Shown here piece by piece: positions 19,505 to 28,961 of a stretch of 64,000 bases of DNA (positions within the stretch are counted from its first letter, which is position 1; each line of letters begins with the position of its first letter). The position numbers and the translations under genes were made by a program. The notes beneath the pieces are model-generated. The model saw only the letters and a program-made list of their open reading frames with translations. It had not been told where the DNA came from and ran no database searches. Source of the stretch: Acidisoma sp. PAMC 29798 (GTDB lineage: Bacteria; Pseudomonadota; Alphaproteobacteria; Acetobacterales; Acetobacteraceae); contig NZ_CP126994.1 of NCBI RefSeq assembly GCF_030252425.1, forward strand, positions 4,149,001-4,213,000. Reading direction: 5' to 3'.

Positions 19505-20072
19505 CCGCCTCCGCGCGGCGCCCAAGGCGCGCCGCCTCTCAGACCGTGAACGGGCGGAATGGTTGATTTTCGCCCAAGCCTTTGGGGCCAAGCCTCTCCA
19601 TGAGATGGCCGCCGCCGCCCCACCCGAGCCGCCGAAGCCGCCGGCCGCTCCCGTGGCGCCACCGCGACCCACGACCGTTGCTCCGCCTGCGAAGCTCCCG
19701 ACGAAAGCTGACGCCAAAACGCGGCCGCCACCCTTTATAGAGGTCGGCGGTCCTGCTGCCGGCTTGGACGGCGGATCATGGAGCCGACTTCGCAAAGGCC
19801 GGACCCGGCCGGAGCGCATCCTTGACCTCCACGGTGCGACGGCACAGTCCGCCTTCGCGGCCTTCGAGCGGTTCATCGGCACAGCGCGCGCCGACGGTAT
19901 TCGCTGCGTGGAGATCGTGACCGGACGGGGGGCGGGCGAAGGCGGTGTCCTCCGCCGCGAATTGCCGCACTGGATCAACCTGCCACACCTGCGGGGCGCG
20001 ATTCTCGCCGCGACCTATCCCCATCGCGCCAATACCGGTGCCGTCGTGCTTCTTCTGAGGCGCGTGCGATAA
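19482..20072 (+). CDS. Smr-domain protein (putative endonuclease)
   Basis: A 196-residue protein. After an N-terminal helix (LRAAPKARRLSDRERAEW) and a Pro/Ala-rich linker, the C-terminal Smr domain has ILDLHGATAQSA (the conserved LDLHG) and IVTGRGAGEGGVLRRELP (the GxGxxSxxGxL-like loop, here GRGAGEGGVL). Smr domains are nicking or RNA-cleaving modules linked to MutS2 or ribosome rescue. ATG 19482 or 19485 overlaps yggS. It ends 4 bases into the start of the next gene if that gene uses an ATA start. Confidence 0.87.
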   Translation: MMALRSLDRLRAAPKARRLSDRERAEWLIFAQAFGAKPLHEMAAAAPPEPPKPPAAPVAPPRPTTVAPPAKLPTKADAKTRPPPFIEVGGPAAGLDGGSWSRLRKGRTRPERILDLHGATAQSAFAAFERFIGTARADGIRCVEIVTGRGAGEGGVLRRELPHWINLPHLRGAILAATYPHRANTGAVVLLLRRVR

Positions 20073-20470
20073 CCCCCTTTGGCGCCCGGCTACGCGCCTT
20101 GCGGGCGGCCCGGCAGGTGACGCTTGCCCAGCTTGGCGCGCAGCTTCAGGTGTCCGCGGCCTATCTCTCGGCTCTGGAACATGGCCGCCGGGGCATGCCC
20201 AGCGCCGGCCTGGTTCATCAGGTGTGCGAGTTCTTCGGTCTTATTTGGGATGACGCCGAGGATTTGGCGCGCCTCGCCAAGCTGTCCCACCCTCGCATCA
20301 CGGTGAACACCGCCGGTCTGCTGCCGGAGCAGACGGCACTCGCCAATCGTATCGCGCAAACGATTCGCACATTGCCGCCGGAGACGGTGGCGGCCATGCA
20401 CGCCCTGTTGGATGCGACGACACCGGCACCGAAGCCACGTTTGCGACGACCGGCGCGGTCCAGCAGCTAG
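20069..20470 (+). CDS. XRE-family HTH regulator; start uncertain (ATA 20069 or TTG 20099)
   Basis: A small helix-turn-helix protein with the HTH in the first half (LAQLGAQLQVSAAYLSALEHG). No ATG or GTG fits. From 20099 a TTG gives 123 residues but loses the beginning of the usual family N-terminus. Reading back in the same frame gives TPFGARLRALRAARQ, which matches the normal start of this family, preceded by ATA at 20069-20071. That ATA overlaps the Smr TAA as ATAA, the exact geometry of an ATGA overlap with one G to A change. I therefore give the longer form and flag the start. Target genes are unknown. Confidence 0.75.
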   Translation: MTPFGARLRALRAARQVTLAQLGAQLQVSAAYLSALEHGRRGMPSAGLVHQVCEFFGLIWDDAEDLARLAKLSHPRITVNTAGLLPEQTALANRIAQTIRTLPPETVAAMHALLDATTPAPKPRLRRPARSSS

Positions 20471-20494
20471 TGATGTTTGGCGGAAGGCCGACCC

Positions 20495-21088
20495 CTAGAT
20501 AAGCGCCCCAGTCTGTCGCAAAAATCCAAACAACGGCAGCAGCGGCAGACCGAGAATCGAAAACCAATCACCCTCGATGCGGTCGAAAAGCTGAATCGCC
20601 GGACCCTCGACGCGATAGCCACCGACGGTCGTCAGCACCGCCTCACCTTCCGCCGCCAAATAGGCGTCAAGCGCCGTGTCGCTGAAGGCCCGCAACCACA
20701 GGCGTGGCGTCTCAACATGATGCCAAATCCGGCTGCCACTCCTGAAACAGACGACGGCCGTGGGCAGAGCATGGTCCCGCCCGCGCAAAGCCAGCAGCTG
20801 CGCGCGCGCCGCTGCGACATCGATCGGCTTGTCAAACCAGGTGCCATCGCAGACCAGCATCTGGTCGGCGCCGATCACCACCGCATCAGGATGGCGACGG
20901 GAAATCCGTTGCGCCTTGATCTCCGCCAGTATGACGGCGGTGTCCGCCGCATCGATCCCCTCGGCGCGGGCTGAGGCTTTGACCTCCGCCTCATCCACCG
21001 GCGCCGCCACCACCTCGATCGTCAGCCCGGCCTGGCGCAGCATTTCCCGGCGGGTGACGGACCCGCTTGCCAGAATGAGACGCGTCAC
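20495..21088 (-). CDS. maf: Maf-family nucleotide pyrophosphatase (paralogue 1)
   Basis: A 197-residue Maf/HAM1-like house-cleaning enzyme that hydrolyses non-canonical or modified dNTP/NTPs. It starts [22 protein letters not shown], with the ASGSxxRRE motif that binds phosphates, and has VVIGADQML and the GGYRVEGPA block. It overlaps the PPSR gene by 4 bases and lies downstream of it. The order PPSR-Maf on one side of the hemE gap is the classic neighbourhood of the alphaproteobacterial origin. Confidence 0.93.
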   Translation of the reverse strand: MTRLILASGSVTRREMLRQAGLTIEVVAAPVDEAEVKASARAEGIDAADTAVILAEIKAQRISRRHPDAVVIGADQMLVCDGTWFDKPIDVAAARAQLLALRGRDHALPTAVVCFRSGSRIWHHVETPRLWLRAFSDTALDAYLAAEGEAVLTTVGGYRVEGPAIQLFDRIEGDWFSILGLPLLPLFGFLRQTGALI

Positions 21089-21954
21089 GATGTGGCCGCG
21101 TCACGGGCAATGGCAGCCTTGCGCTGGCGTTCGCGCCACGCGTCGATGAGTTGGATGACGGTCGCCGCCGTCTCCTCGATCGAGCGGCGGCTGACGTCGA
21201 TCACCGGCCAGCCCCGGCTGGCGCACAGCCGCTTGGCCCAGAGCAGCTCGGCCGTTACCGCTTCCTGATCGGTATATTCGCCACTGTCATGGGCGGCGTT
21301 GTTCGCGGTGCCGAGCATCCGCAAGCGATGACGACGGATATCGATCAGCGCCTGGACATCCAATGTCAGGCCGATGACCGGGCAGGACGGATGTTCCAGC
21401 GCCTGCGGCAGCGCGATGCCCGGAACAAGGGGAATATTGCCGGCCTTGATGCCGCGATTGGCGAGATAGAAGGAGGTCGGCGTCTTGGAAGAGCGTGAGA
21501 CGCCGACGAGTACGACATCGGCTTCGGCGATGCCGGCCTGCGCCTGCCCGTCATCATGCGCCAAGACATAGTGAATGGCGTCGATACGCCGAAAATAATC
21601 GGCATCCAGAGTGTACTGACGGCCAGGACGCGCCGCCGCCTTCTCCCCCAGATGGTCCTGGAACATCGACATCACCTGATCCAGCACATGGACCACCGGC
21701 ATGCCGAGCTTCTGGCACGCCATGTCGAGCTCGGACCGCAGCGCTTTATCAACCAGGCTCGACAAGACAGGGCCGGGTTCGGCCTGAAGACCGTCCAGCA
21801 CCCGATGCAGCTGAAAACGCGTGCGGATCAAACTCCAGCGATGGGGAATGATCGTCAGATGCTCGAACTGAACGGTCGTCGCCCGGACGATGGAATTGAG
21901 CGTCTCCCCCGTCGCGTCAGAGACCAAATGCAGGTTGAGCCGATGAGTGGACAT
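21085..21954 (-). CDS. Pyruvate,water dikinase / PPDK regulatory protein (RP001 homologue)
   Basis: A 289-residue bifunctional serine/threonine kinase and phosphorylase (DUF299). It starts [17 protein letters not shown], and its P-loop-like [19 protein letters not shown] lies at about residues 152-170. Family members control PEP synthase or pyruvate phosphate dikinase by phosphorylating an active-site Thr. In alphaproteobacteria this protein (RP001 in Rickettsia) flanks the replication origin opposite hemE. Overlaps maf by 4 bases. Confidence 0.95.
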   Translation of the reverse strand: MSTHRLNLHLVSDATGETLNSIVRATTVQFEHLTIIPHRWSLIRTRFQLHRVLDGLQAEPGPVLSSLVDKALRSELDMACQKLGMPVVHVLDQVMSMFQDHLGEKAAARPGRQYTLDADYFRRIDAIHYVLAHDDGQAQAGIAEADVVLVGVSRSSKTPTSFYLANRGIKAGNIPLVPGIALPQALEHPSCPVIGLTLDVQALIDIRRHRLRMLGTANNAAHDSGEYTDQEAVTAELLWAKRLCASRGWPVIDVSRRSIEETAATVIQLIDAWRERQRKAAIARDAATS

Positions 21955-22262
21955 GTCGTGATCATAACGGGATTAACGGGGGTAAGGGAGAGGCCATGAC
22001 CCCGGATGCTGGGTCAGCGGGGATATCTGGCCTCTCGCGACTGTCATGTGAGGCGATCGCTCTCCCGTTCGTGCTCACGGCTGAGTGATTACGAACTCTC
22101 CATAAATAACAGAGATCTAGTCCCTCCCACCCTGTGGACAAGTTTGGGGATTATCTGCGGCACGTCCGGGTACCCCAGGTTGCACAGGCCCATCTACCTC
22201 CTCACCAATTCCTAGATCTTATTTAGTCATGGTAGTGGGGTGCTGGCTCTTGGGGACAGATC
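21955..22262. other. Candidate chromosomal replication origin (oriC)
   Basis: The 308-base gap between the PPSR/RP001 gene and hemE is where the origin lies in Caulobacter and in other alphaproteobacteria with this gene order. The sequence is clearly AT-richer than its surroundings at 22084-22119 and 22205-22232. A DnaA-box-like TGTGGACAA (22133-22141) differs by one base from the consensus. AGATCTAG (22113-22120) and CTAGATCT (22212-22219) form an inverted pair around it. No full set of DnaA boxes or GANTC sites is seen by eye, so the exact limits are open. It also carries the hemE promoter. Confidence 0.75.
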
Positions 22263-23294
22263 GTGAAAAGCTTGTTGCGCGCGCTCAAAGGGGAAGACGT
22301 TTGGCCGCCCCCGATCTGGCTGATGCGTCAAGCCGGCCGATACCTCCCGGAATATCGGCGTTTGCGGGCCGAAACTCCTGATTTCGTGAGTTTTTGTTTG
22401 GATCCGCAGCGGGCGTCTGAAGCCACGCTTCAGCCCATTCGGCGCTTCGCGATGGACGGTGCCATCCTGTTCAGTGACATCCTCATCCTGCCCTGGGCGC
22501 TGGGTCGCGACCTGCGCTTTACCGAGGGTCATGGTCCCAGCCTGACCCCGCTCCGGGCTGTGGATGAAGTGCAAAGCCTTGACCTTGAAGGCTTCCTGGG
22601 TCGGGTCGCGCCGGTGCTCGAAACCATCGGCCGGGTCCGTGCCGCCCTCACTGCAGACCATCCTGCGACCAGTCTGATCGGCTTCGTCGGCGCACCCTTT
22701 ACCGTCGCCTGCTATATGATCGAGGGTGGTGGCTCGAAGGACTTCGCCGCGACGCGCCGGATGGCGGCGATGGAGCCTGCGCTGTTCGGGCGGCTGATCG
22801 ATGTTTTGACCGAAACCAGCACCGCCTATCTGCTTGCGCAGATCGAGGCCGGGGCTGAGGCTGTGATGCTGTTCGATAGCTGGGCCGGATTGCTGCCCCC
22901 GTCCGGGTTCCAATCCTATGTCGTGGAACCTACGGCGCGGATCGTGGCCGGCATCAAGGCACGCTATCCCGATGTGCCGGTGGTGGGCTTTCCGCGCTTG
23001 GCTGGTACGATGATAGGCGCCTATGCGGCGGGCACAGGCGTGGATACGGTCGGGATGGATACAGCGGCTGATCCCGGCGTGGCACGGCAGCTGGTGCCAC
23101 CCCATATGGGCTTGCAGGGCAATCTGGATCCTTTCGCCCTGTTGCAGGGGGGCGCGGTGATGGAGAATGAGGCCCGTGCTATCCTCGAAGCCATGAAAGG
23201 CCGTCCCTTCGTGTTCAACCTTGGCCACGGCGTGATGCCACCCACCCCGCCCGAGCATGTCGCGGGGCTGGTCGATTTCGTTCGGAGGGTCTGA
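22263..23294 (+). CDS. hemE: Uroporphyrinogen decarboxylase
   Basis: A 343-residue enzyme making coproporphyrinogen III from uroporphyrinogen III in haem synthesis. It starts with GTG at 22263 and has the UROD signature PPIWLMRQAGRYLPEYR at about residues 18-34, the GFVGAPFTVACYMIEG block and the C-terminal NLGHGVMPPTPPEHV. Stop and next ATG overlap as TGATG, so hemE and hemH are coupled. It is first of a hemE-hemH-HAD-hemJ operon. Confidence 0.98.
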   Translation: MKSLLRALKGEDVWPPPIWLMRQAGRYLPEYRRLRAETPDFVSFCLDPQRASEATLQPIRRFAMDGAILFSDILILPWALGRDLRFTEGHGPSLTPLRAVDEVQSLDLEGFLGRVAPVLETIGRVRAALTADHPATSLIGFVGAPFTVACYMIEGGGSKDFAATRRMAAMEPALFGRLIDVLTETSTAYLLAQIEAGAEAVMLFDSWAGLLPPSGFQSYVVEPTARIVAGIKARYPDVPVVGFPRLAGTMIGAYAAGTGVDTVGMDTAADPGVARQLVPPHMGLQGNLDPFALLQGGAVMENEARAILEAMKGRPFVFNLGHGVMPPTPPEHVAGLVDFVRRV

Positions 23295-24424
23295 TGGATT
23301 CTCTTGCTCAGTTCAGCACGACGCAGCCGGCGGTGGGCCGCCCCAAGATCGCGGTAGTGCTGTTCAATTTGGGCGGGCCGGACAATCAGGAAGCGGTGCG
23401 GCCGTTCCTGCTCAACCTGTTTACCGATCCCGCCATTTTGCGCGTGCCGCCCTTCATCCGGCCCTTCCTGGCGCGCTACATCGCCCATAAGCGGGTGCCG
23501 GCGGCGAAGGAAAATTATCGCCTCATGGGCGGTGGGTCACCGCTGCTGCCGCTGACGCAAAATCAGTCCTCCGCCCTTCAGACGGCGTTGAGCGATGGAT
23601 GGAATGTGAAATGCTTCATCGCCATGCGCTATTGGCATCCGTTCAGCGAAGCGGCGGTGCGCGAGGTTATGGACTGGGCGCCGGATGAGGTGCTGCTGCT
23701 GCCGCTCTATCCGCATTTTTCGACCACCACGACGGGCAGTTCGCTGATCGCTTGGCGGGAGGCTGCGGCCCGTGTGGGCCTCGCGGTGCAGACTACCACG
23801 CTGTGTTGCTGGTTCGATGACCAGCGCATCACCGCGAATGCCGCCGATATCCTGCAACGGACAATTGACGACGCGCGCGCCAGCCTGCCGCCGGAAGTGC
23901 CGCTGCGGGTGCTTTTCTCGGCGCATGGCCTGCCGCAGACTATTATCGATCGCGGCGACCCGTATCAGTTCCAGATTGAAGCCTACGTCGCGGCGCTGCG
24001 CCAACATCTGCGCGACCCCGACATCGATGGCCTCGTGTGTTTCCAATCGCGCGCCACGCCCCAGAAATGGATCGGCCCGAGCACGGATGATGCCGTGATC
24101 GCCGCCGGGCGGGATGGTTGCGCCGTCGTGGTGGTGCCGGTCGCTTTCGTATCCGACCATTCCGAAACCCTGGTCGAACTTGATATGGAATATCGTGAAC
24201 TCGCCCATGTGCACGGCGTGCCGGGCTATTTCCGCGCGCCGGTGCAGAATGACGACCCCGGCTTCATTGCAGCCCTCGCGGCTGTGGCGCGCGAGGCGCG
24301 TGGTCGCGGACCGGGCCTGTGCAGCGCCAGTGGCGGGCGCGCTTGCCCGACCCCGCATCTGGACTGCCCGTTCGCGCGCGCCGGGATGACCTATTCTGTC
24401 GAGGATAAAGCCACGGTATGCTGA
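23294..24424 (+). CDS. hemH: Ferrochelatase
   Basis: A 376-residue enzyme inserting Fe2+ into protoporphyrin IX. It has VVLFNLGGPDNQEAVRPFL near the start, LFSAHGLPQ with the catalytic His, and CFQSRATPQKWIGPST. The C-terminal ~30 residues hold Cys at three spots (GLCSASGGRACPTPHLDCPF) plus a Cys near the last residue. This recalls the C-terminal Cys ligands of [2Fe-2S] ferrochelatases, but I cannot confirm a cluster. Its last 7 bases overlap the HAD gene. Confidence 0.97.
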   Translation: MDSLAQFSTTQPAVGRPKIAVVLFNLGGPDNQEAVRPFLLNLFTDPAILRVPPFIRPFLARYIAHKRVPAAKENYRLMGGGSPLLPLTQNQSSALQTALSDGWNVKCFIAMRYWHPFSEAAVREVMDWAPDEVLLLPLYPHFSTTTTGSSLIAWREAAARVGLAVQTTTLCCWFDDQRITANAADILQRTIDDARASLPPEVPLRVLFSAHGLPQTIIDRGDPYQFQIEAYVAALRQHLRDPDIDGLVCFQSRATPQKWIGPSTDDAVIAAGRDGCAVVVVPVAFVSDHSETLVELDMEYRELAHVHGVPGYFRAPVQNDDPGFIAALAAVAREARGRGPGLCSASGGRACPTPHLDCPFARAGMTYSVEDKATVC

Positions 24425-25128
24425 CGGCTCACGACGTTCTTGCCCGGCGCGATCAGCCGATCGGGCTGGTAATTTTCGACTGCGATGGCGTGTTGATCGA
24501 TAGTGAGGGCTTGGCGAGCCTCATCCTGTCCGAGCAACTCGCGGCGATCGGCTGGCCGATTACGCCCGAGGCCTGTGAGACGATTTTCCTCGGGACGTCC
24601 CTCAAGGACATCATCGCCAAGGCGGAGGCGGAGACCGGGCGGCCGGTACCGGCCACGTTTGGGCATGAGTTCTCCGTCGCTATGGTGAAGGCTCTGGCTG
24701 AGGGCGTGGAGGCCATTCCCGGCGCCGCTGAGGCGCTTGAGGCCTTGACGGAAGCCGGCATGCCCTGGCGCGTCGCCTCCAACTCCAGCCATCACGAAAT
24801 GGCCATCAAGTTCGGGCGCACGGGCATGAAGCATTTGGTGGCCGACCGGCAGCACAGTGCGGAAGACATGATCCGCATCGGTCTTAACGGTAAACCTGAC
24901 CCGCATCTGTTTCTCGCGGCCGCCGAGGCCGGCGGCGTGCGGCCTGCGCGCTGCGTGGTGATCGAGGATTCGGTGCCCGGGTCCCGTGCGGCCCGTCTCG
25001 CGGGCATGACCTGCCTCGGCTTCAGCCCTCACGCCTCCGGCATCGAACTTTCGGCCGAGGGTGCTGGCGTGTTCAAGGCGATGGAAGACTTGCCTGGCCT
25101 GTTGGGCCTGACCACGGTCGCCGCATGA
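24418..25128 (+). CDS. HAD-superfamily phosphatase in the haem operon
   Basis: A 236-residue HAD hydrolase with all four motifs: DCDGVLIDSE (nucleophile Asp and acid/base Asp), SNSS, Lys in NGKPDPHLF, and VIEDSVPGSRA. The cap domain is the alpha-helical type of subfamily IA. It sits inside the operon with overlaps on both sides (7 bases with hemH, 4 with hemJ), so coexpression with haem synthesis is likely. The substrate is unknown; a phosphoglycolate/beta-phosphoglucomutase-like phosphatase is the nearest general class. Confidence 0.9.
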   Translation: MLTAHDVLARRDQPIGLVIFDCDGVLIDSEGLASLILSEQLAAIGWPITPEACETIFLGTSLKDIIAKAEAETGRPVPATFGHEFSVAMVKALAEGVEAIPGAAEALEALTEAGMPWRVASNSSHHEMAIKFGRTGMKHLVADRQHSAEDMIRIGLNGKPDPHLFLAAAEAGGVRPARCVVIEDSVPGSRAARLAGMTCLGFSPHASGIELSAEGAGVFKAMEDLPGLLGLTTVAA

Positions 25129-25571
25129 CGTTCCTTGGCGTGCTCTACCCCTGGGTCAAAGCGTTCCACGTCATCAGCCTGATCGCCTGGATGGCGGGGC
25201 TGTTCTATCTGCCGCGTCTGTTCGTATATCATTGCGGTGTGGCACCGGGATCGCAGGAGAGCGAACGCTTCAAGATCATGGAGCGTCGTCTGTTCAAGCA
25301 GATCATCACCCCGGCGATGTTTGCCACGTTGTTCTTCGGGATACTGCTGATGCTGACGCCGGGCGTGGTTCTGTGGAACCAGGGCTGGTGGTATGTGAAG
25401 CTCGCTTCTCTGGTGCTGCTATTCGGCTTCCACGGCGCCAGCTCGAAGTGGCGGAAGAATTTCCTCAACGACCGCAATACCAAGACGCACCGCTTCTATC
25501 GCTTCGCCAATGAAGTGCCGACGGTCTTGATGATGATCATCGTCATCATGGTGATCGTGAAGCCGTTTTGA
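25125..25571 (+). CDS. hemJ: Protoporphyrinogen oxidase HemJ
   Basis: A 148-residue membrane protein of the HemJ (UPF0093) family, which oxidises protoporphyrinogen IX in many alphaproteobacteria lacking HemG or HemY. It has about four transmembrane segments and the conserved WVKAFHVISLIAWMAG start with a functionally important His, then YLPRLFVYH and a later GWWYVKLA. Its place after hemE and hemH supports the function. The gene begins at an ATGA overlap with the HAD gene. Confidence 0.95.
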   Translation: MTFLGVLYPWVKAFHVISLIAWMAGLFYLPRLFVYHCGVAPGSQESERFKIMERRLFKQIITPAMFATLFFGILLMLTPGVVLWNQGWWYVKLASLVLLFGFHGASSKWRKNFLNDRNTKTHRFYRFANEVPTVLMMIIVIMVIVKPF

Positions 25572-25579
25572 TCTAAGTG

Positions 25580-25649
25580 GCGGAATACGCTGCGCTTTTC
25601 TACCCTACATCGCGGCATCGTAGGGCGAAAAAGCGCAGCGTATTCCGCT
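25580..25649. repeat. Intergenic palindrome, type A, copy 1
   Basis: Inverted arms about 30 bases long (25580-25609 and 25619-25648): the left arm ends TTTTCTACCCTACA and the right arm begins CGTAGGGCGAAAAAGCGCAG. It lies between the convergent hemJ and aldehyde dehydrogenase genes and probably also ends transcription of both. Confidence 0.85.
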
Positions 25650-25670
25650 GCGCGCTTCCGCCCCAAACAC

Positions 25671-27191
25671 TCAGAAGAAGCCGAGCGCCTTCGGGCTATA
25701 GCTGACCAGCATATTCTTGGTCTGCTGATAGTGATCGAGCATCATCTTGTGGTTCTCGCGCCCGATGCCGGACTGCTTGTAGCCGCCAAAGGCCGCATGC
25801 GCCGGGTAGGCATGGTAGCAATTGGTCCAGACGCGGCCGGCCTGGATGCCACGACCGAAGCGATAGGCACGCGTTCCGTCCCGCGTCCAGACGCCGGCGC
25901 CGAGGCCATACAGCGTGTCATTGGCGAGGCTCAGGGCTTCCGCGTCGTCCTTGAAGGTCGTGACCGAAACCACCGGCCCGAAGATCTCCTCCTGGAAGAT
26001 GCGCATCTTGTTATGACCCTCGAAGATGGTCGGCTGCATATAGAAGCCGTCCTTCAGCGCACCGTCGAAGACGCGGCGCTCGCCGCCCGTGAGGATCTTG
26101 GCGCCTTCCTGCTTGCCGATGTCGATATAGCTCAGGATCTTCTCCAACTGCTCGGAGGAGGCCTGGGCGCCGATCATCGTGGTCGGGTCGAGCGGATTGC
26201 CCTGGCGGATGGCCTCCACCCGCTTAATCGCCCGCTCCATGAAGCGGTCATAAATCGATTCGTGGATCAGCGCCCGGCTCGGACAGGTGCAGACCTCGCC
26301 TTGGTTGAGGGCGAACATGGTGAAGCCTTCGAGCGCCTTGTCGAAGAAATCGTCATCCTCGTTGGCGACATCGGCGAAGAAGATGTTCGGCGATTTGCCG
26401 CCCAATTCCAGCGTCACCGGGATGAGGTTCTGGCTGGCGTATTGCATGATCAGCCGGCCCGTCGTCGTCTCGCCGGTAAAGGCGATCTTGGCGATGCGTG
26501 GGCTGGAGGCGAGGGGCTTGCCGGCTTCCAGGCCATAGCCGCTGACGATATTGAGCACGCCCGGCGGCAGCAGGTCGCCCACCATCTCGGCCCAGACCAG
26601 GATGCTGGCAGGGGTTTGTTCGGCGGGCTTGAGCACCACGCAATTGCCGGCAGCGAGTGCGGGGGCAAGCTTCCAGACCGCCATCAGGATGGGGAAGTTC
26701 CACGGGATGATCTGGCCGACGACGCCCAGCGGCTCATGGAAGTGATAGGCGACGGTATCGTGGTCGATTTCGCTGAGCATGCCTTCCTGGGCGCGGACGG
26801 CGCTGGCGAAGTAGCGGAAATGATCCACGGCGAGGGGCAAGTCGGCGGCCATCGTCTCACGGATCGGCTTGCCGTTGTCCCAGGCTTCGACCAGCGCCAG
26901 CTTTTCGAGATTATCTTCCATCCGCTGGGCGATCTTCATCAGGATATTCGACCGCTCACCCGCGCTGGTGCGGCCCCAGGCGTCCTTGGCGGCATGGGCG
27001 GCGTCGAGCGCCTTGTCGATGTCGTCCTTGTCCGACCGGGCGATTTCGCAGATCACACCGCCGGTGATGGGGGAGGTATTGTCGAAATATCGGCCCGCCA
27101 CCGGGGGCGTCCATTTTCCCCCGATGTAATTGTCATAGCGGGCGGCGAAGGGCGGCTTCTGTAACAGGCCGCTCGGTGCGAGTTGGTCCAT
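25671..27191 (-). CDS. NAD-dependent aldehyde dehydrogenase (AldB/ExaC type)
   Basis: A 506-residue aldehyde dehydrogenase. Motifs are [19 protein letters not shown], the catalytic Glu in [13 protein letters not shown], the catalytic Cys in [13 protein letters not shown], and the C-terminal [14 protein letters not shown]. The NQGEVC context and [12 protein letters not shown] fit the AcoD/AldB/ExaC acetaldehyde dehydrogenase group, which oxidises short aldehydes to acids, as expected in acid-forming bacteria. Substrate assignment is by resemblance. No cofactor-pathway neighbours are present. Confidence 0.93.
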   Translation of the reverse strand: MDQLAPSGLLQKPPFAARYDNYIGGKWTPPVAGRYFDNTSPITGGVICEIARSDKDDIDKALDAAHAAKDAWGRTSAGERSNILMKIAQRMEDNLEKLALVEAWDNGKPIRETMAADLPLAVDHFRYFASAVRAQEGMLSEIDHDTVAYHFHEPLGVVGQIIPWNFPILMAVWKLAPALAAGNCVVLKPAEQTPASILVWAEMVGDLLPPGVLNIVSGYGLEAGKPLASSPRIAKIAFTGETTTGRLIMQYASQNLIPVTLELGGKSPNIFFADVANEDDDFFDKALEGFTMFALNQGEVCTCPSRALIHESIYDRFMERAIKRVEAIRQGNPLDPTTMIGAQASSEQLEKILSYIDIGKQEGAKILTGGERRVFDGALKDGFYMQPTIFEGHNKMRIFQEEIFGPVVSVTTFKDDAEALSLANDTLYGLGAGVWTRDGTRAYRFGRGIQAGRVWTNCYHAYPAHAAFGGYKQSGIGRENHKMMLDHYQQTKNMLVSYSPKALGFF

Positions 27192-27587
27192 GGCTCATTG
27201 TCCCTATCGAATGTTGATGACCCGGCTCTGACGGCTGGGCTTCTTGCTTCATCCAGACACGGGTCGCCGGCGAAAAATCCGGTTGACCCACCTCTACGGC
27301 AGCGGAATCACGCTATCAGGACCGGCCCATCTGCCGCAATCACCGTCTGGCGGAGCAGCCGTGTTCCCTCTGCCGGCTCTTGACTTGGCCGGCGCGGCGG
27401 TCCAGTGAAATGGCATCTAAAGTGGTCATTCCCCGTCAGACCGCTGTGCAGCGCTCCATCTCTATCCGGAGCCGTCTGCCTCCCCGTCCATCAAGTTTTC
27501 CCGCTCTATCAATCCACCTCCCCATATCGCTTGATCGTCCTGCCTTCTCATCCGCAGAAGGCGCCGGTCCTCGCCAAAGGCGTTCCG
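27192..27587. other. Long leader region upstream of rho
   Basis: About 396 bases between the aldehyde dehydrogenase start and the rho start (divergent genes). In-frame codons run upstream of the rho ATG to 27405, but the sequence there (Ser/Pro/Leu-rich, no HTH or Rho-like parts) does not look like protein. Rho genes often have a leader that is attenuated by Rho itself; no defined structure could be identified here by eye. Confidence 0.4.
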
Positions 27588-28862
<1,275 letters not shown>

Positions 28863-28875
28863 ACGAGCCGAACAT

Positions 28876-28951
28876 CGTAGGGCGGAAAAGCGCAGCGTAT
28901 TCCGCCATCTTGCGCGGGACGGTGGATTACGCTCCGCTCATCCACCCTACG
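28876..28951. repeat. Intergenic palindrome, type A, copy 2
   Basis: Two complementary arms: CGTAGGGCGGAAAAGCGCAG starts the left arm at 28876 and CATCCACCCTACG ends the right arm at 28951. It follows the rho stop and ends just before the ribosome-binding site of the amidase gene, so it may separate the two transcripts. Confidence 0.85.
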
Positions 28952-28961
28952 GAGAACGGAA

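Noticed and set aside
27405-27587. N-terminal extension of Rho
   Set aside because: In-frame but Ser/Pro-rich with no Rho domain sequence; family start is at 27588.
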